A DNA stretch of 64,000 nt. Origin: JACPFV01 sp038043245 (lineage in GTDB: Bacteria; Pseudomonadota; Gammaproteobacteria; Nevskiales; Nevskiaceae). Position 1 is the stretch's first letter; each line of letters opens with the position of its first letter. Shown in pieces: positions 7,301 to 15,289 of this stretch. A model generated the notes under the pieces. The model was not told the origin of the DNA. It saw only the letters and a program-made list of their open reading frames with translations, and made no database searches. Both the position numbers and the translations under genes were made by a program. The stretch lies in contig JBBTCH010000001.1 of NCBI GenBank assembly GCA_038043245.1, forward strand, positions 124,001 through 188,000, read 5' to 3'.

Positions 7301-7655
7301 TGGTGGAGGCGGGGGGAATTGCACCCCCGTCCGGCAACCCTACGTCCAAAGACCTACATGCGTAGCCTGTTCTTTGTTTTTCGTTGCCGGCTACCGGAGA
7401 GGCACGGAGCGCCGACACTTATCCCCTTGATGTTTTAGTGGATCGGCCAAGGGCGGACGTCACCACGAGTTGATGAGAGTCGACGGTTGATTCGGTGGCA
7501 TCAACACCAGCCGGTCAACCGCTCACCGGGTATTAGGCGGCGAGGGCGTAGTTAGCGTCGTTCGCAACTAGCTTTTTGCGGATGGTTTTACGATGTCTTC
7601 CGCACATCGGCATGCACTTCGGGTTTCGTGACCACCGTCGAGACTGGTCGCCCCC
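7301..7655 (-). ncRNA. ssrA: Transfer-messenger RNA (tmRNA)
   Basis: The minus strand starts with GGGGGCGACC and ends with CCGCCTCCACCA. The 7-base acceptor stem pairs GGGGGCG with CGCCTCC, with one G-U pair. A T-arm with GGACGGGGGTTC-type sequence precedes the CCA. The 355-nt length is normal for a one-piece tmRNA. The tag reading frame at 7533-7565 encodes ANDANYALAA, giving a tag of (A)ANDANYALAA, with Ala in place of the Glu of the E. coli tag. tmRNA rescues stalled ribosomes together with SmpB, whose gene is 1.3 kb upstream. Transcription probably starts from a -10-like TAAAAT (plus-strand 7666-7671). Confidence 0.95.
7533..7565 (-). other. tmRNA proteolysis-tag reading frame
   Basis: Ten sense codons and TAA encode A-N-D-A-N-Y-A-L-A-A. 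The LAA end is the ClpXP recognition signal. The fourth residue is Ala where E. coli has Glu. Confidence 0.9.
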
Positions 7656-7665
7656 GTGCAACGTC

Positions 7666-7671
7666 ATTTTA
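7666..7671 (-). promoter_or_regulatory. Candidate -10 box for ssrA
   Basis: On the minus strand TGTAAAAT ends about 10 bases before the tmRNA 5' end. No convincing -35 box is seen at the usual distance. The gap between the cyclase stop and ssrA is only 27 bases, so the promoter must lie in or at the end of the cyclase gene. Confidence 0.4.
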
Positions 7672-7682
7672 CACCGTACATC

Positions 7683-8987
7683 TCAGCGGCGTTCGAGTTC
7701 ACGCAGGGCGGCGCCGGCTTCGCTGCGCAGGCAGGAATTATTCACCAGGTTGTTCAGGCCGAAATCGCTGACTTCGCGCAGTGCCGGGATGGCGCGCCGG
7801 TCGCGCAGGACGCGCAGCTGGCGCACGGCTTTGAGCCTGTCCTGGCACTGGCCGCTTTCCTGCAGCGCGATCAGCGCCTGGCCGAATTTGTCAGTGCGCG
7901 CGCCCTCGCCGAACTCTTCGAGCAGCTGCGCGGCGCGTTGTCCGCCGAGACGGCCTGGTTGTCCGGTACGGCGCGCCAGCGCCTCAACGATGACCGGGCT
8001 TGGGTGCGTGCGAATCACCGGGATCGCTTGTTCACTGGCATAGCTCAGTGCCGTGACCAGATTGTTCGCCAGGGTCGGATCGTTTTTCAGATCGGGGTTC
8101 AGCTCGAGCGCTCGGGCATAGGCGGCGACGGCCTCGCGCCGGTCGCCGAGTTTGAAAGCCTCGTGTCCTGCTTGCAGCGCTTCTTGCAGTTCGGTCGGGC
8201 TGGAGGCGGCGCGCGGAGCCTGTGGCGATCTCAGGCCGATCCAGATCAAGGCAGCGATCATCACCACCGCAGTCAGCCCGGCGGTTACCGCAAGCATTTT
8301 TTTTTGCGTGGCGATATGCCGTATTCGTTGTCCGAGCTCCGGCAACTCTTGCCAATGCAGGTTGAGCCGCGTCATCAGATTCGGTTTTTTGGTGAATCGA
8401 TGCATGCCACCGAATGGCAGTTCGCCGACGACCTGGCCCAGGTCTTCACCTCCCGGGACCAGCCGGTTGATTTGCCGGGGTGGCACCCGGAACAGACGCA
8501 CCGGCTCGGGTATGCCCTTGAGCTTGCTTTCGCCGAGCGCCTCCGAGGGCACCTCGGCCTTGTTCATCGCCAGATACACCGCCTCGGTGAAATAGATTTC
8601 GTCAGGCGGCGTCAGACCCTCGACGCGAGCCGCGACGTTGACCGCTTCGCCGAAAACGTCGCGGCCTTCGATGCGCACTTCACCAACATTCAGCGCGACG
8701 CGAATGTGGATCTGGTCGGCGGTCGCGCGGCCGGTGCTGTAGTCCGCCACCGCATCGATCATCGCCATGCCGCAGCGCACGCCATCGGTGGGGGAGCGAA
8801 AAGAAACCAGATGAGCGTCGCCGATGGATTTCACCAGACGCCCGCCGAACCCCGAGATCACCGTCAGCAGCACGCGGTTGAACGCTTGCAGCATGGCGCG
8901 ATTCTGCTCGCGCGATTGCGATGAGGTGCGTTCGGTGAATCCCACCATGTCGACGAACAGGATCGTCAGATTGTCAGTGTCTGCCAT
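7683..8987 (-). CDS. Class III adenylate/guanylate cyclase with TM and TPR region
   Basis: A 434-residue protein. Residues 5-165 form a class III cyclase homology domain. All six canonical catalytic positions are present at classical spacing: metal aspartates D13 and D57, purine-selecting K53 and D110, and transition-state N117 and R121. The K/D pair predicts adenylate over guanylate cyclase activity. A single membrane segment lies near residues 230-252, followed by a TPR-like unit (G-H-E-A-F-K-L-G-D-R-R-E-A) near 275-300 and a helical tail. The membrane segment puts the cyclase domain in the cytoplasm and the TPR part outside. It is 19 bases downstream of smpB and may share its transcript. 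Confidence 0.88.
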   Translation of the reverse strand: MADTDNLTILFVDMVGFTERTSSQSREQNRAMLQAFNRVLLTVISGFGGRLVKSIGDAHLVSFRSPTDGVRCGMAMIDAVADYSTGRATADQIHIRVALNVGEVRIEGRDVFGEAVNVAARVEGLTPPDEIYFTEAVYLAMNKAEVPSEALGESKLKGIPEPVRLFRVPPRQINRLVPGGEDLGQVVGELPFGGMHRFTKKPNLMTRLNLHWQELPELGQRIRHIATQKKMLAVTAGLTAVVMIAALIWIGLRSPQAPRAASSPTELQEALQAGHEAFKLGDRREAVAAYARALELNPDLKNDPTLANNLVTALSYASEQAIPVIRTHPSPVIVEALARRTGQPGRLGGQRAAQLLEEFGEGARTDKFGQALIALQESGQCQDRLKAVRQLRVLRDRRAIPALREVSDFGLNNLVNNSCLRSEAGAALRELERR

Positions 8988-9006
8988 GCCTGTACTTTAC
9001 GGTTTA

Positions 9007-9477
9007 TCAGTGACGCATCAACCGCTGCTTCTGCCGCTGCCAATCTTTTTCTTTCTGATCCGCGCGTTTATCGTGCGCTTTCTTGCCTTTGGCCAGGCCC
9101 ACATTGAGCTTGGCGCGACCTCGAGTCCAGTGCAGGTCGAGCGGGATCAGAGTGTAGCCGGCCCGTTCGACCTTGCCGATCAGTTTCGCCAGTTGTTCCG
9201 CGTGCAGCAGCAGTTTGCGCGTGCGCGTGGGATCAGGGTGGATGTGGGTGGAGGCCGACAGCAAGGGCGTGAAGTGCGCGCCGACCAGCCAGGCTTCCTC
9301 TTTGATGATGCGCACATAAGCTTCGGTGATCTGCACGCGGCTATCGCGCATGCTCTTCACTTCCCAGCCTTGCAGCACCAGACCGGCCTCGTAGGTTTCC
9401 TCGATGAAGTACTCATGCCGCGCGCGGCGATTGCGCGCAATGTCACGATCAGTTTCTTCTTTGGACTTGTGGGCCAC
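9007..9477 (-). CDS. smpB: SsrA-binding protein SmpB
   Basis: A 156-residue protein, the normal family length. It has the N-terminal A-R-N-R-R-A-R-H-E-Y-F-I-E-E-T-Y-E-A-G segment, the G-W-E-V-K-S motif, and the basic C-terminal tail K-G-K-K-A-H-D-K-R that enters the ribosomal mRNA channel. It binds the tRNA-like part of tmRNA and delivers it to stalled ribosomes. Its position near ssrA is a common arrangement. The downstream gene on the same strand is the cyclase; upstream, 40 bases away, a sodium symporter gene runs divergently. Confidence 0.97.
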   Translation of the reverse strand: MAHKSKEETDRDIARNRRARHEYFIEETYEAGLVLQGWEVKSMRDSRVQITEAYVRIIKEEAWLVGAHFTPLLSASTHIHPDPTRTRKLLLHAEQLAKLIGKVERAGYTLIPLDLHWTRGRAKLNVGLAKGKKAHDKRADQKEKDWQRQKQRLMRH

Positions 9478-9517
9478 TGCGAAATTATAGATGCTGCACG
9501 CATAACTAAAATCAAAT

Positions 9518-10906
9518 ATGCCTATTCGAGAGAGCAGTTACGGCACATGGACGTCCCACCACAGCTTCATTCGCGTGGCGGCGGGGGCGGCGATGGGCAT
9601 CGGCAATGTCGCGCGTCTGCCCTATCTCACGGGCGAGTATGGCGGCGCGGCCTTCCTGCTGGTCTACGCGCTGGCTTTGCTGGTCATCGGCTGGCCGATG
9701 GTGGTCACTGAACTCGCACTCGGCCGCTGGACACGCCAGGACCCGTACACGACCCTGCAATCGCTGGCGGTCGAGTCAAAAGCTAGACCCGCTTGGGGCG
9801 CGATCGGTGCGCTGTCCTGTCTCACGGCGGTGCTGGTGCTGTCGTATTTCAGCGTGGTGGCGGGCTGGAGCATCGCCTACGCCATGCGCGGCGCCAGTGG
9901 CTTGTTCGAAGGCATGGATGCGGCCGCTGCGCAAAAAATGTTTCTCGAGCTGGCGCGCGACCCCGAGCGCAGCCTGGCCTGGCACACCATCTTCATGGTC
10001 ACCATCGCGATTGCTGCCGCGCATGGGTTCCGCGAGGGCATCGAACGCACAATGTCGTATCTGTTTCCGCCGGCCGTCGCGCTGGGCTTGTTCCTGCTGT
10101 TTTACGGCTGGTATTTCGGTGACGGCAACGCCGCCGTGGCGTACTTGTTCGATTTCAACTGGCCCAAGCTCGGCTGGCGCGGCGCTCTGGAAGCCCTGCA
10201 TCAGGCGTTTTTCACGCTGGGTCTTGGCGCCGGGATCATGATGGTCTATGGCAGTTATCTGCCGGCGAAAACGCCGATCGGCCGTCTGGCCGCGCGCATC
10301 ATCGTCATCGATGCGCTGTTCAGTCTGGCGATCGGGGTGGGGCTCTATGCGTTGATTTTTGCCTCGGCGCGCGATGCGGCGCCCGGCTTGAGTTTGCTGT
10401 TCCAGATTCTGCCGCAGGTGATGCCGACGGGGATCGATGGAGCTTTTGGCGCGGTTTTTGTCTACCTCGTCATTTTCATCATCACCCTGTCCGCCGCGCT
10501 GGCGCTGCTGGAGCCGGGGGTGCGCTATCTGATGGACCGTCACCGCATCACGCGGGTGTTCGCCAGCGTTTATCTGTCGGTGATGATCTGGTTTCTTGGC
10601 GTCGGCAGCCTGTTGTCGTTCAACGTCACCGAGCATCTGGAGTTTTTCGGGCGTAATTTCTTTGACTGGATGCAGTGGCTGACCGGACGTCTGCTGCTGC
10701 CGGCGCTGGGCCTGCTGCTGTGCATCTTTGCCGGCCGCATCCTGCCCGTGCCCCTGTTGCGCGAGATCTGGGGCGATCAGCCCGAGTGGCTGTACAAGGT
10801 CTGGCGATTCGCGCTGCGCTATCCGACTCGGGTCGCACTGATCGTGTTGATGTTCTATTGCCTGGGCGTGCTCGATTTTCTGGTGGCGCTCTGGGCCCCC
10901 GCGTAA
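9518..10906 (+). CDS. Sodium:neurotransmitter symporter family (SNF) transporter
   Basis: A 462-residue inner-membrane protein with about 11 hydrophobic segments. TM1 carries the family motif A-A-G-A-A-M-G-I-G-N-V-A-R-L-P-Y at residues 21-36, which forms the sodium and substrate sites in LeuT-fold transporters. A second motif, G-W-P-M-V-V-T-E-L-A-L-G-R, is near residues 58-70. It probably takes up an amino acid or amine with sodium. In many relatives the space between smpB and rnfH is held by ratA, which is missing here, so this gene may have replaced it. Confidence 0.9.
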   Translation: MPIRESSYGTWTSHHSFIRVAAGAAMGIGNVARLPYLTGEYGGAAFLLVYALALLVIGWPMVVTELALGRWTRQDPYTTLQSLAVESKARPAWGAIGALSCLTAVLVLSYFSVVAGWSIAYAMRGASGLFEGMDAAAAQKMFLELARDPERSLAWHTIFMVTIAIAAAHGFREGIERTMSYLFPPAVALGLFLLFYGWYFGDGNAAVAYLFDFNWPKLGWRGALEALHQAFFTLGLGAGIMMVYGSYLPAKTPIGRLAARIIVIDALFSLAIGVGLYALIFASARDAAPGLSLLFQILPQVMPTGIDGAFGAVFVYLVIFIITLSAALALLEPGVRYLMDRHRITRVFASVYLSVMIWFLGVGSLLSFNVTEHLEFFGRNFFDWMQWLTGRLLLPALGLLLCIFAGRILPVPLLREIWGDQPEWLYKVWRFALRYPTRVALIVLMFYCLGVLDFLVALWAPA

Positions 10907-10920
10907 CTTGCGCCGCAGAC

Positions 10921-11178
10921 ATGATCCGCGTGCGCGTGGTTCGCGTTTTGCCCGAACGTCATGACGAAATCGAACTGGAGGTCCGGGCCGGTACGACGCT
11001 GCGGCAGGCCGTGGAAAAATCCGGATTTGGCGGTCAGCCGCCCTTGCGATTGGGTGTTTTTGGCCGTGCGCGAAAACCCGACGAACCTGTCAAGGAAGGC
11101 GACCGCATCGAGGTCTATCGCGAGTTGCTGATTGACCCGAAAGATGCACGCCGGAGGCGCGCAGCAAAAAAATCCTAG
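10921..11178 (+). CDS. rnfH: RnfH/RatB family ubiquitin-like protein
   Basis: An 85-residue protein of the RnfH (YfjF) family with a beta-grasp fold. Visible landmarks are V-R-V-V-R-V-L-P-E-R at the start, G-T-T-L-R-Q-A-V-E-K-S-G, G-V-F-G-R-A, and D-R-I-E-V-Y-R-E-L-L-I-D-P-K-D-A-R-R-R-R-A at the end. Its cellular role is not firmly known. It starts 14 bases after the symporter stop. The usual neighbour ratA is not found in the window. It converges on bamE with 45 bases between stops. Confidence 0.9.
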   Translation: MIRVRVVRVLPERHDEIELEVRAGTTLRQAVEKSGFGGQPPLRLGVFGRARKPDEPVKEGDRIEVYRELLIDPKDARRRRAAKKS

Positions 11179-11187
11179 AGCTGGATC

Positions 11188-11225
11188 CCCCGCTTTCGCG
11201 GGGATGACTTCACTGAGGTGAAGTC
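11188..11225. terminator. Two hairpins between rnfH and bamE
   Basis: CCCCGC/GCGGGG (11188-11193 and 11198-11203) and GACTTCAC/GTGAAGTC (11206-11213 and 11218-11225) are consecutive perfect stems between two convergent stop codons. They could end transcription from both sides, although no strong T tract follows. The G-GGATGAC edge also resembles the dispersed GTCAT repeat seen at 35645-35714. Confidence 0.5.
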
Positions 11226-11691
11226 ACTTCTGTGAGCTGGACTCGCCCGTGGTCGGACGCGGCGCCTCGGTCTGCTTGGCGCGCTCTTCCTCAAGACGGT
11301 CCTTCTTGTCGGTGTTGAGCACGTCCTGGATGTCCGGAGTTTCGAGCCGCTGCGCTTCGGCGCGGTCGACGGCGGCGAGCTTGATGCCCTCCATGCGTGA
11401 GATCTGTCCGTTCTCAAAGAACAGGCTTACGGTGCGGCTGGAGACCTGTCCGCGCGGGCTTTTGTAATAGCCCACATAGTCCCAGCGGTCGTCGCGGAAC
11501 GGGCTGGCGGCGAGCGGCGTGCCGAGCAGGAACTTGACCTGATCCGGCGTCATGCCGACCTTCAACTGGTCGAGCTGTTTCTGCTCGATGACATTGCCCT
11601 GCCGTGTCGGCAGTTTGTAGGCCAGCGAATCAAACCAGCTGGCGCAGCCGGCGAGGGTGGAAGCAGTTAGAAAAACAAGTAAGGCGCGCAT
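11224..11691 (-). CDS. bamE: Outer membrane assembly lipoprotein BamE
   Basis: A 155-residue lipoprotein with signal peptide and lipobox L13-A-G-C16. The SmpA/OmlA domain shows L-D-Q-L-K-V-G-M-T-P-D-Q-V-K-F-L-L-G-T-P-L and R-W-D-Y-V-G-Y-Y, as expected for BamE. It belongs to the BAM complex that inserts beta-barrel proteins into the outer membrane. ATG 11691 was chosen because it begins a standard lipoprotein signal; the longer frame adds ten unlikely residues. The gene is divergent from fur with only 20 bases between the start codons. Confidence 0.93.
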   Translation of the reverse strand: MRALLVFLTASTLAGCASWFDSLAYKLPTRQGNVIEQKQLDQLKVGMTPDQVKFLLGTPLAASPFRDDRWDYVGYYKSPRGQVSSRTVSLFFENGQISRMEGIKLAAVDRAEAQRLETPDIQDVLNTDKKDRLEEERAKQTEAPRPTTGESSSQK

Positions 11692-11711
11692 GGGGCGTGC
11701 ATAATAACTGA

Positions 11712-12122
11712 ATGGAATCACAAGACCTGCGCAGCGTCGGCCTCAAGGTCACGCTGCCGCGCATGAAGATCATCGAGATCCTCGAAAAAGATCCGGCACG
11801 GCACATGTCTGCCGAGGATATCTACAAAATATTGCTCAATACCGACCAGGATATCGGTCTGGCGACGGTGTATCGCGTGTTGACTCAATTTGAGGCGGCT
11901 GGGCTTGTGCATCGTCATCACTTTGAAGGCGGGCATGCGGTGTTCGAACTGGTGCGTGGCGACCATCACGACCACATGGTGGACGTCGAATCCGGCAAAG
12001 TCATCGAGTTCGTCAGCGCCGAGATCGAGCGCTTGCAGCACGAGATCGCAGACAAGCACGGCTACGACATCGCCGGCCACAGCCTGGTGATGTACGTCAA
12101 GGCGAAGTCCCGCAAGAAATAA
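11712..12122 (+). CDS. fur: Ferric uptake regulator Fur
   Basis: A 136-residue Fur protein. The DNA-binding half has L-K-V-T-L-P-R, M-S-A-E-D-I-Y-K and L-A-T-V-Y-R-V-L-T-Q-F. The metal site region has H-F-E-G-G-H-A-V-F-E and the H-H-D-H box. It represses iron-uptake genes when iron is plentiful. It is odd in having no cysteine: the structural CxxC after H-H-D-H is replaced by a segment reading V-D-V-E-S. The pair fur/bamE is divergent and recN follows on the opposite strand, a gene order common in gammaproteobacteria. Confidence 0.95.
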   Translation: MESQDLRSVGLKVTLPRMKIIEILEKDPARHMSAEDIYKILLNTDQDIGLATVYRVLTQFEAAGLVHRHHFEGGHAVFELVRGDHHDHMVDVESGKVIEFVSAEIERLQHEIADKHGYDIAGHSLVMYVKAKSRKK

Positions 12123-12128
12123 CGCGGT

Positions 12129-13799
12129 TCAGGCTTTCAATAAATCCCTGGCCAGAGCCTCAGTCGCTGGCGTACGTTTTTCGCCGCCCAGCATGCGGGC
12201 GATTTCACCGACGCGGGCTTTTTTATCGAGATTGGTGACGCGCGTGAAAGTCTGTCCACCCTTGATCTCCTTGTGGATGGCGTAGTGGTGGTCGCCCTGC
12301 GCGGCGACCTGCGGTAGATGAGTGACGCACAACACCTGTCCGCGTGCAGCGAGTTCGTGCAATTTGCGGCCGACGACTTCAGCCACCGCGCCGCCGATGC
12401 CTGCGTCGACTTCGTCGAAGATCAGGGTCTGCGCGGCGGACTTCTGCCGCACCGTGACCTGGATCGCCAGCGACAACCGTGAGAGTTCGCCGCCGGAGGC
12501 GACTTTGGCCAACGGCCGCGGCGGCTGCCCGGGGTTGGCCGAGAAATCAAAGCTGACCTCGTCGCTGCCGGTCGCGCGCGGGGTTTCGTTTTCGCTTTTC
12601 GTCAGCATGATCTGCAGATGCGCCTGCGGCATCCCGAGCTCGCGCAGGATCTTCGTGACTTTGGGCGCCAGCGCCGCTGCGGCTTTGCCACGGGCGGCCG
12701 TCAGTTTGTGCGCAGCGGCCTGGTAAGCCTTCAGCGCGGTGTCCTGCTTGGCGGTCAGTGCGCCGAGGTCGCCGACGGCCTGCTCCAGCAAGCTGCTTTC
12801 TTCCCGCAGTTCCATCAGACGTTGCGGCAGGTCTTCGCGGCGCACGCGGTGTTTGCGCGCCAGTTCGTGGATCGTGGCGAGGCGCTGCTCGACTTCGGCC
12901 AGGCGCTCAGGGTCGAGTTCGAGACGGTCCAGCATGCGACGCAACCCATCGGCCGCCTCGCGTGCCTGCAAGCGCGCCTGCGTCACCAGATTCTGAAACT
13001 CACCAAAGCCTTCATGCAGTTCACTCAGGCCCAGCAGCAAGGTCTCGACGCTGTTGAGCTGGTCGTGCAGATTGTTCTCGCCGCTCAGCAGCAGTTCCTG
13101 CGCCTGCGCGCCCTCGGAGATCAGGCGCCCGGCGTGAGCCAGTCCCTTGTGCTCGGCATCCAGCTGCGCGAGCTCGTCGGCAGACAGGCCCAGCGCTTCG
13201 AGTTCGCGCACCTGCTGGCGCAGGTAGTCGAGCTGACCGGGGTCGCGTGAGGCGAGACTGCGTGCACGTTCGATCGCCTGCGCGATCTTCTGATGCTCAT
13301 GGGCGGCGTTGGCGACGGCGTCGAGCAAGGCGCTGGCGACGCCGGATTCATCCAGCAGCGCACGCTGGGTCGCGCTCTGAGTCAGGTGCTGGTGCTCGTG
13401 CTGGCCGTGGATCTCGACCAGCCGTTCGCCGAGTTCGCGCAGGTGCGACAGCGGCGCGGCGCTGGCGTTGATGAACGCCCGGCTGCGGCCGTCGCTGCCG
13501 ATGACGCGGCGGATCAGGCAATGGCTTTCGTCATCGGCATCGCTCAGTTCGTTTTCTTTGAGCCAGTGCAGCGCGTCGGGTGATTCGCCCAGCGAAAACT
13601 CGGCGCTGAGTTCGGCGCGTTCGCGTCCGCTGCGCACCACACCGCCTTCGGCGCGGTCGCCCAGCAGCAGACCGAGGGCGTCAATCAGGATGGACTTGCC
13701 GGCGCCGGTTTCGCCTGACAGAACCAGGAATCCGGACGCAAAATCCAGATCGAGGGTGTCAATGATCGCGTAATCGCGGATGGACAAGCGCTTCAGCAT
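12129..13799 (-). CDS. recN: DNA repair protein RecN
   Basis: A 556-residue SMC-like ATPase. Walker A is G-E-T-G-A-G-K-S near residues 30-37. A long coiled-coil centre follows, then the signature L-S-R-L-S-L-A-I and Walker B T-L-I-F-D-E-V-D-A-G-I-G-G near the C-terminus. RecN holds DNA ends together during recombinational repair of double-strand breaks. ATG 13799 was chosen because the family starts M-L-K-R-L-S-I-R-D-Y-A; the extra 54 residues of the open frame overlap nadK. The ATG shares bases with the nadK stop (TAATG), so the two are translationally coupled. No clear LexA box was identified. Confidence 0.95.
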   Translation of the reverse strand: MLKRLSIRDYAIIDTLDLDFASGFLVLSGETGAGKSILIDALGLLLGDRAEGGVVRSGRERAELSAEFSLGESPDALHWLKENELSDADDESHCLIRRVIGSDGRSRAFINASAAPLSHLRELGERLVEIHGQHEHQHLTQSATQRALLDESGVASALLDAVANAAHEHQKIAQAIERARSLASRDPGQLDYLRQQVRELEALGLSADELAQLDAEHKGLAHAGRLISEGAQAQELLLSGENNLHDQLNSVETLLLGLSELHEGFGEFQNLVTQARLQAREAADGLRRMLDRLELDPERLAEVEQRLATIHELARKHRVRREDLPQRLMELREESSLLEQAVGDLGALTAKQDTALKAYQAAAHKLTAARGKAAAALAPKVTKILRELGMPQAHLQIMLTKSENETPRATGSDEVSFDFSANPGQPPRPLAKVASGGELSRLSLAIQVTVRQKSAAQTLIFDEVDAGIGGAVAEVVGRKLHELAARGQVLCVTHLPQVAAQGDHHYAIHKEIKGGQTFTRVTNLDKKARVGEIARMLGGEKRTPATEALARDLLKA

Positions 13800-14683
13800 T
13801 ACGAGCGATCCGGGCCTCTGCCCCAGTTGAGTTTGCTGCGCAGCGTATTGAAGAAGTCGTGATTGGCCGGGTGAATCAGGGTCAGCGCGGCACGCGCCCG
13901 GCGGATTTCCACGATGTCGCCCGGGATCAGTTCCTCGTTGACCTGGCCGTCGGCAGTGCACATGGCGCGCACGCCCTCGGCGCCAGCGAGCACGATACGC
14001 ACCGGCTGTTCGCAGCCGATGACGATGGGGCGGTCGGACAACGTGTGCGGGCAGATCGGCACCAGCGACAGCGCATCGAGCGCCGGATGCAAAACCGGCC
14101 CGCCGCCTGACAAGGCATACGCGGTCGAGCCGGTGGGCGAGGAGACGATGATGCCGTCGGCGCGATGGCGGCTGATGAATTGCCGGCCGTACCAGGTCTC
14201 GAATTCGAGCATGCGTACCGCAGCCTGGTTGCGAATGACGACATCATTGACCGCCAGCAACGGTCCGCGCTTGCGTTTGCCGCGCTGGATCGTGGCCGAC
14301 AGCAGCAGACGCTGTTCGCGCACAAAGCGGCCTTTCAGGATCTCGCGCAGCGAGCTGCGCATGTCCTCGGGTTTGACGTCCACCATGAAGCCGAGCCGGC
14401 CCTGGTTGACGCCGAGGATCGGTACGCCCTGCGGTGCCAGGGCGCGGCCGGCTTCGAGCAGCGTGCCGTCGCCACCGGTGACGATGACCAGATCGCAACG
14501 CTTGGCCAATCCCTGCAAGGTCACTGTGGTGACGCCACGCAGCCGATAGTGCTCGGCGGTGGCATCTTCAACCAGCAGCGCCCGGCCCAAGCTGCGCAGC
14601 AGGGCGCAGAGCTCGCGCAGGGTTGCGCCGGCGCGGGCGTCGCGCCGTTTGGCGATGACGCCGATGGTTTTGAATCCGGCCAT
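13799..14683 (-). CDS. nadK: NAD kinase
   Basis: A 294-residue protein with the family G-G-D-G-T motif at residues 70-74, the G-V-N-Q-G-R-L-G-F-M segment that follows, and the glycine-rich S-P-T-G-S-T-A-Y box near residue 180. It phosphorylates NAD to NADP with ATP or polyphosphate. It is directly upstream of recN and coupled to it, a typical gammaproteobacterial pair. It is divergent from ilvH with 84 bases between. Confidence 0.95.
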   Translation of the reverse strand: MAGFKTIGVIAKRRDARAGATLRELCALLRSLGRALLVEDATAEHYRLRGVTTVTLQGLAKRCDLVIVTGGDGTLLEAGRALAPQGVPILGVNQGRLGFMVDVKPEDMRSSLREILKGRFVREQRLLLSATIQRGKRKRGPLLAVNDVVIRNQAAVRMLEFETWYGRQFISRHRADGIIVSSPTGSTAYALSGGGPVLHPALDALSLVPICPHTLSDRPIVIGCEQPVRIVLAGAEGVRAMCTADGQVNEELIPGDIVEIRRARAALTLIHPANHDFFNTLRSKLNWGRGPDRS

Positions 14684-14767
14684 TTTTCCGTGGGGTTTAT
14701 CGGTAGCGAGACGCTAGCAGATTCTTACTTGATTTTGGGTAGTGCGCCCGCTAGGGTGCGCCCCCTT

Positions 14768-15268
14768 ATGCGTCACATCATTTCCATCCTGCTGCAGAAC
14801 GAAGCTGGCGCGCTGGCGCGCGTGGCGGGGATGTTCTCGGCGCGCGGCTACAACATCGATTCCCTGTCGGTGGCGGCGACTCATGACCCCGCGGTTTCGC
14901 GACTGACGCTGGTCACCGGCGGCTCGGACGAAGTGATCGACCAGATCGTCAAGCAGACCCGCAAGCTGATCGACGTGGTCGAGATCAGCAACCTGTCCAG
15001 CGCCGACCATCTCGAATGCGAGCTGCTGATGATGAAAGTCGAGGCCACGAACGGCACCGCGCGCAAGGTGGTGGATTGCGTGCGCGGCAACCGCGGCCAG
15101 ATCCTGGATGAGAGCGAGAACACCCGCACCGTGCAGTTTTCAGGCACGGGGGCCGAAGTGGATGCCTTCATCGCCGAACTCGCCAAAGTCACACCGATCC
15201 TTGAAGTCGCGCGCTCCGGCGTCGCAGCCCTGCAGCGCGGCCACAAGATTCTTCAGCTTTCCCACTAG
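14768..15268 (+). CDS. ilvH: Acetolactate synthase small (regulatory) subunit
   Basis: A 166-residue subunit. It opens with M-R-H-I-I-S-I-L-L-Q-N-E-A-G-A-L-A-R-V and has an ACT domain (residues 4-75) that binds valine for feedback control, then the C-terminal domain with M-K-V-E-A-T and Q-F-S-G-T. The large catalytic subunit normally lies just upstream, but here nadK is there on the other strand, so the catalytic partner must be elsewhere. ATG 14768 is the only sensible start, although its ribosome-binding site is poor. ilvC follows after 21 bases. Confidence 0.95.
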   Translation: MRHIISILLQNEAGALARVAGMFSARGYNIDSLSVAATHDPAVSRLTLVTGGSDEVIDQIVKQTRKLIDVVEISNLSSADHLECELLMMKVEATNGTARKVVDCVRGNRGQILDESENTRTVQFSGTGAEVDAFIAELAKVTPILEVARSGVAALQRGHKILQLSH

Positions 15269-15289
15269 CTTTCAATTCGGAGCATCACC

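Noticed and set aside
9776..10636. Long antisense frame of 286 codons inside the symporter gene
   Set aside because: It is rich in Arg, Gln and His as expected from antisense reading of high-GC code, with no family features.
13800..13961. 54-residue N-terminal extension of RecN
   Set aside because: It runs antiparallel-free but out of frame through nadK and is unlike RecN N-termini; ATG 13799 overlaps the nadK stop and fits the family.
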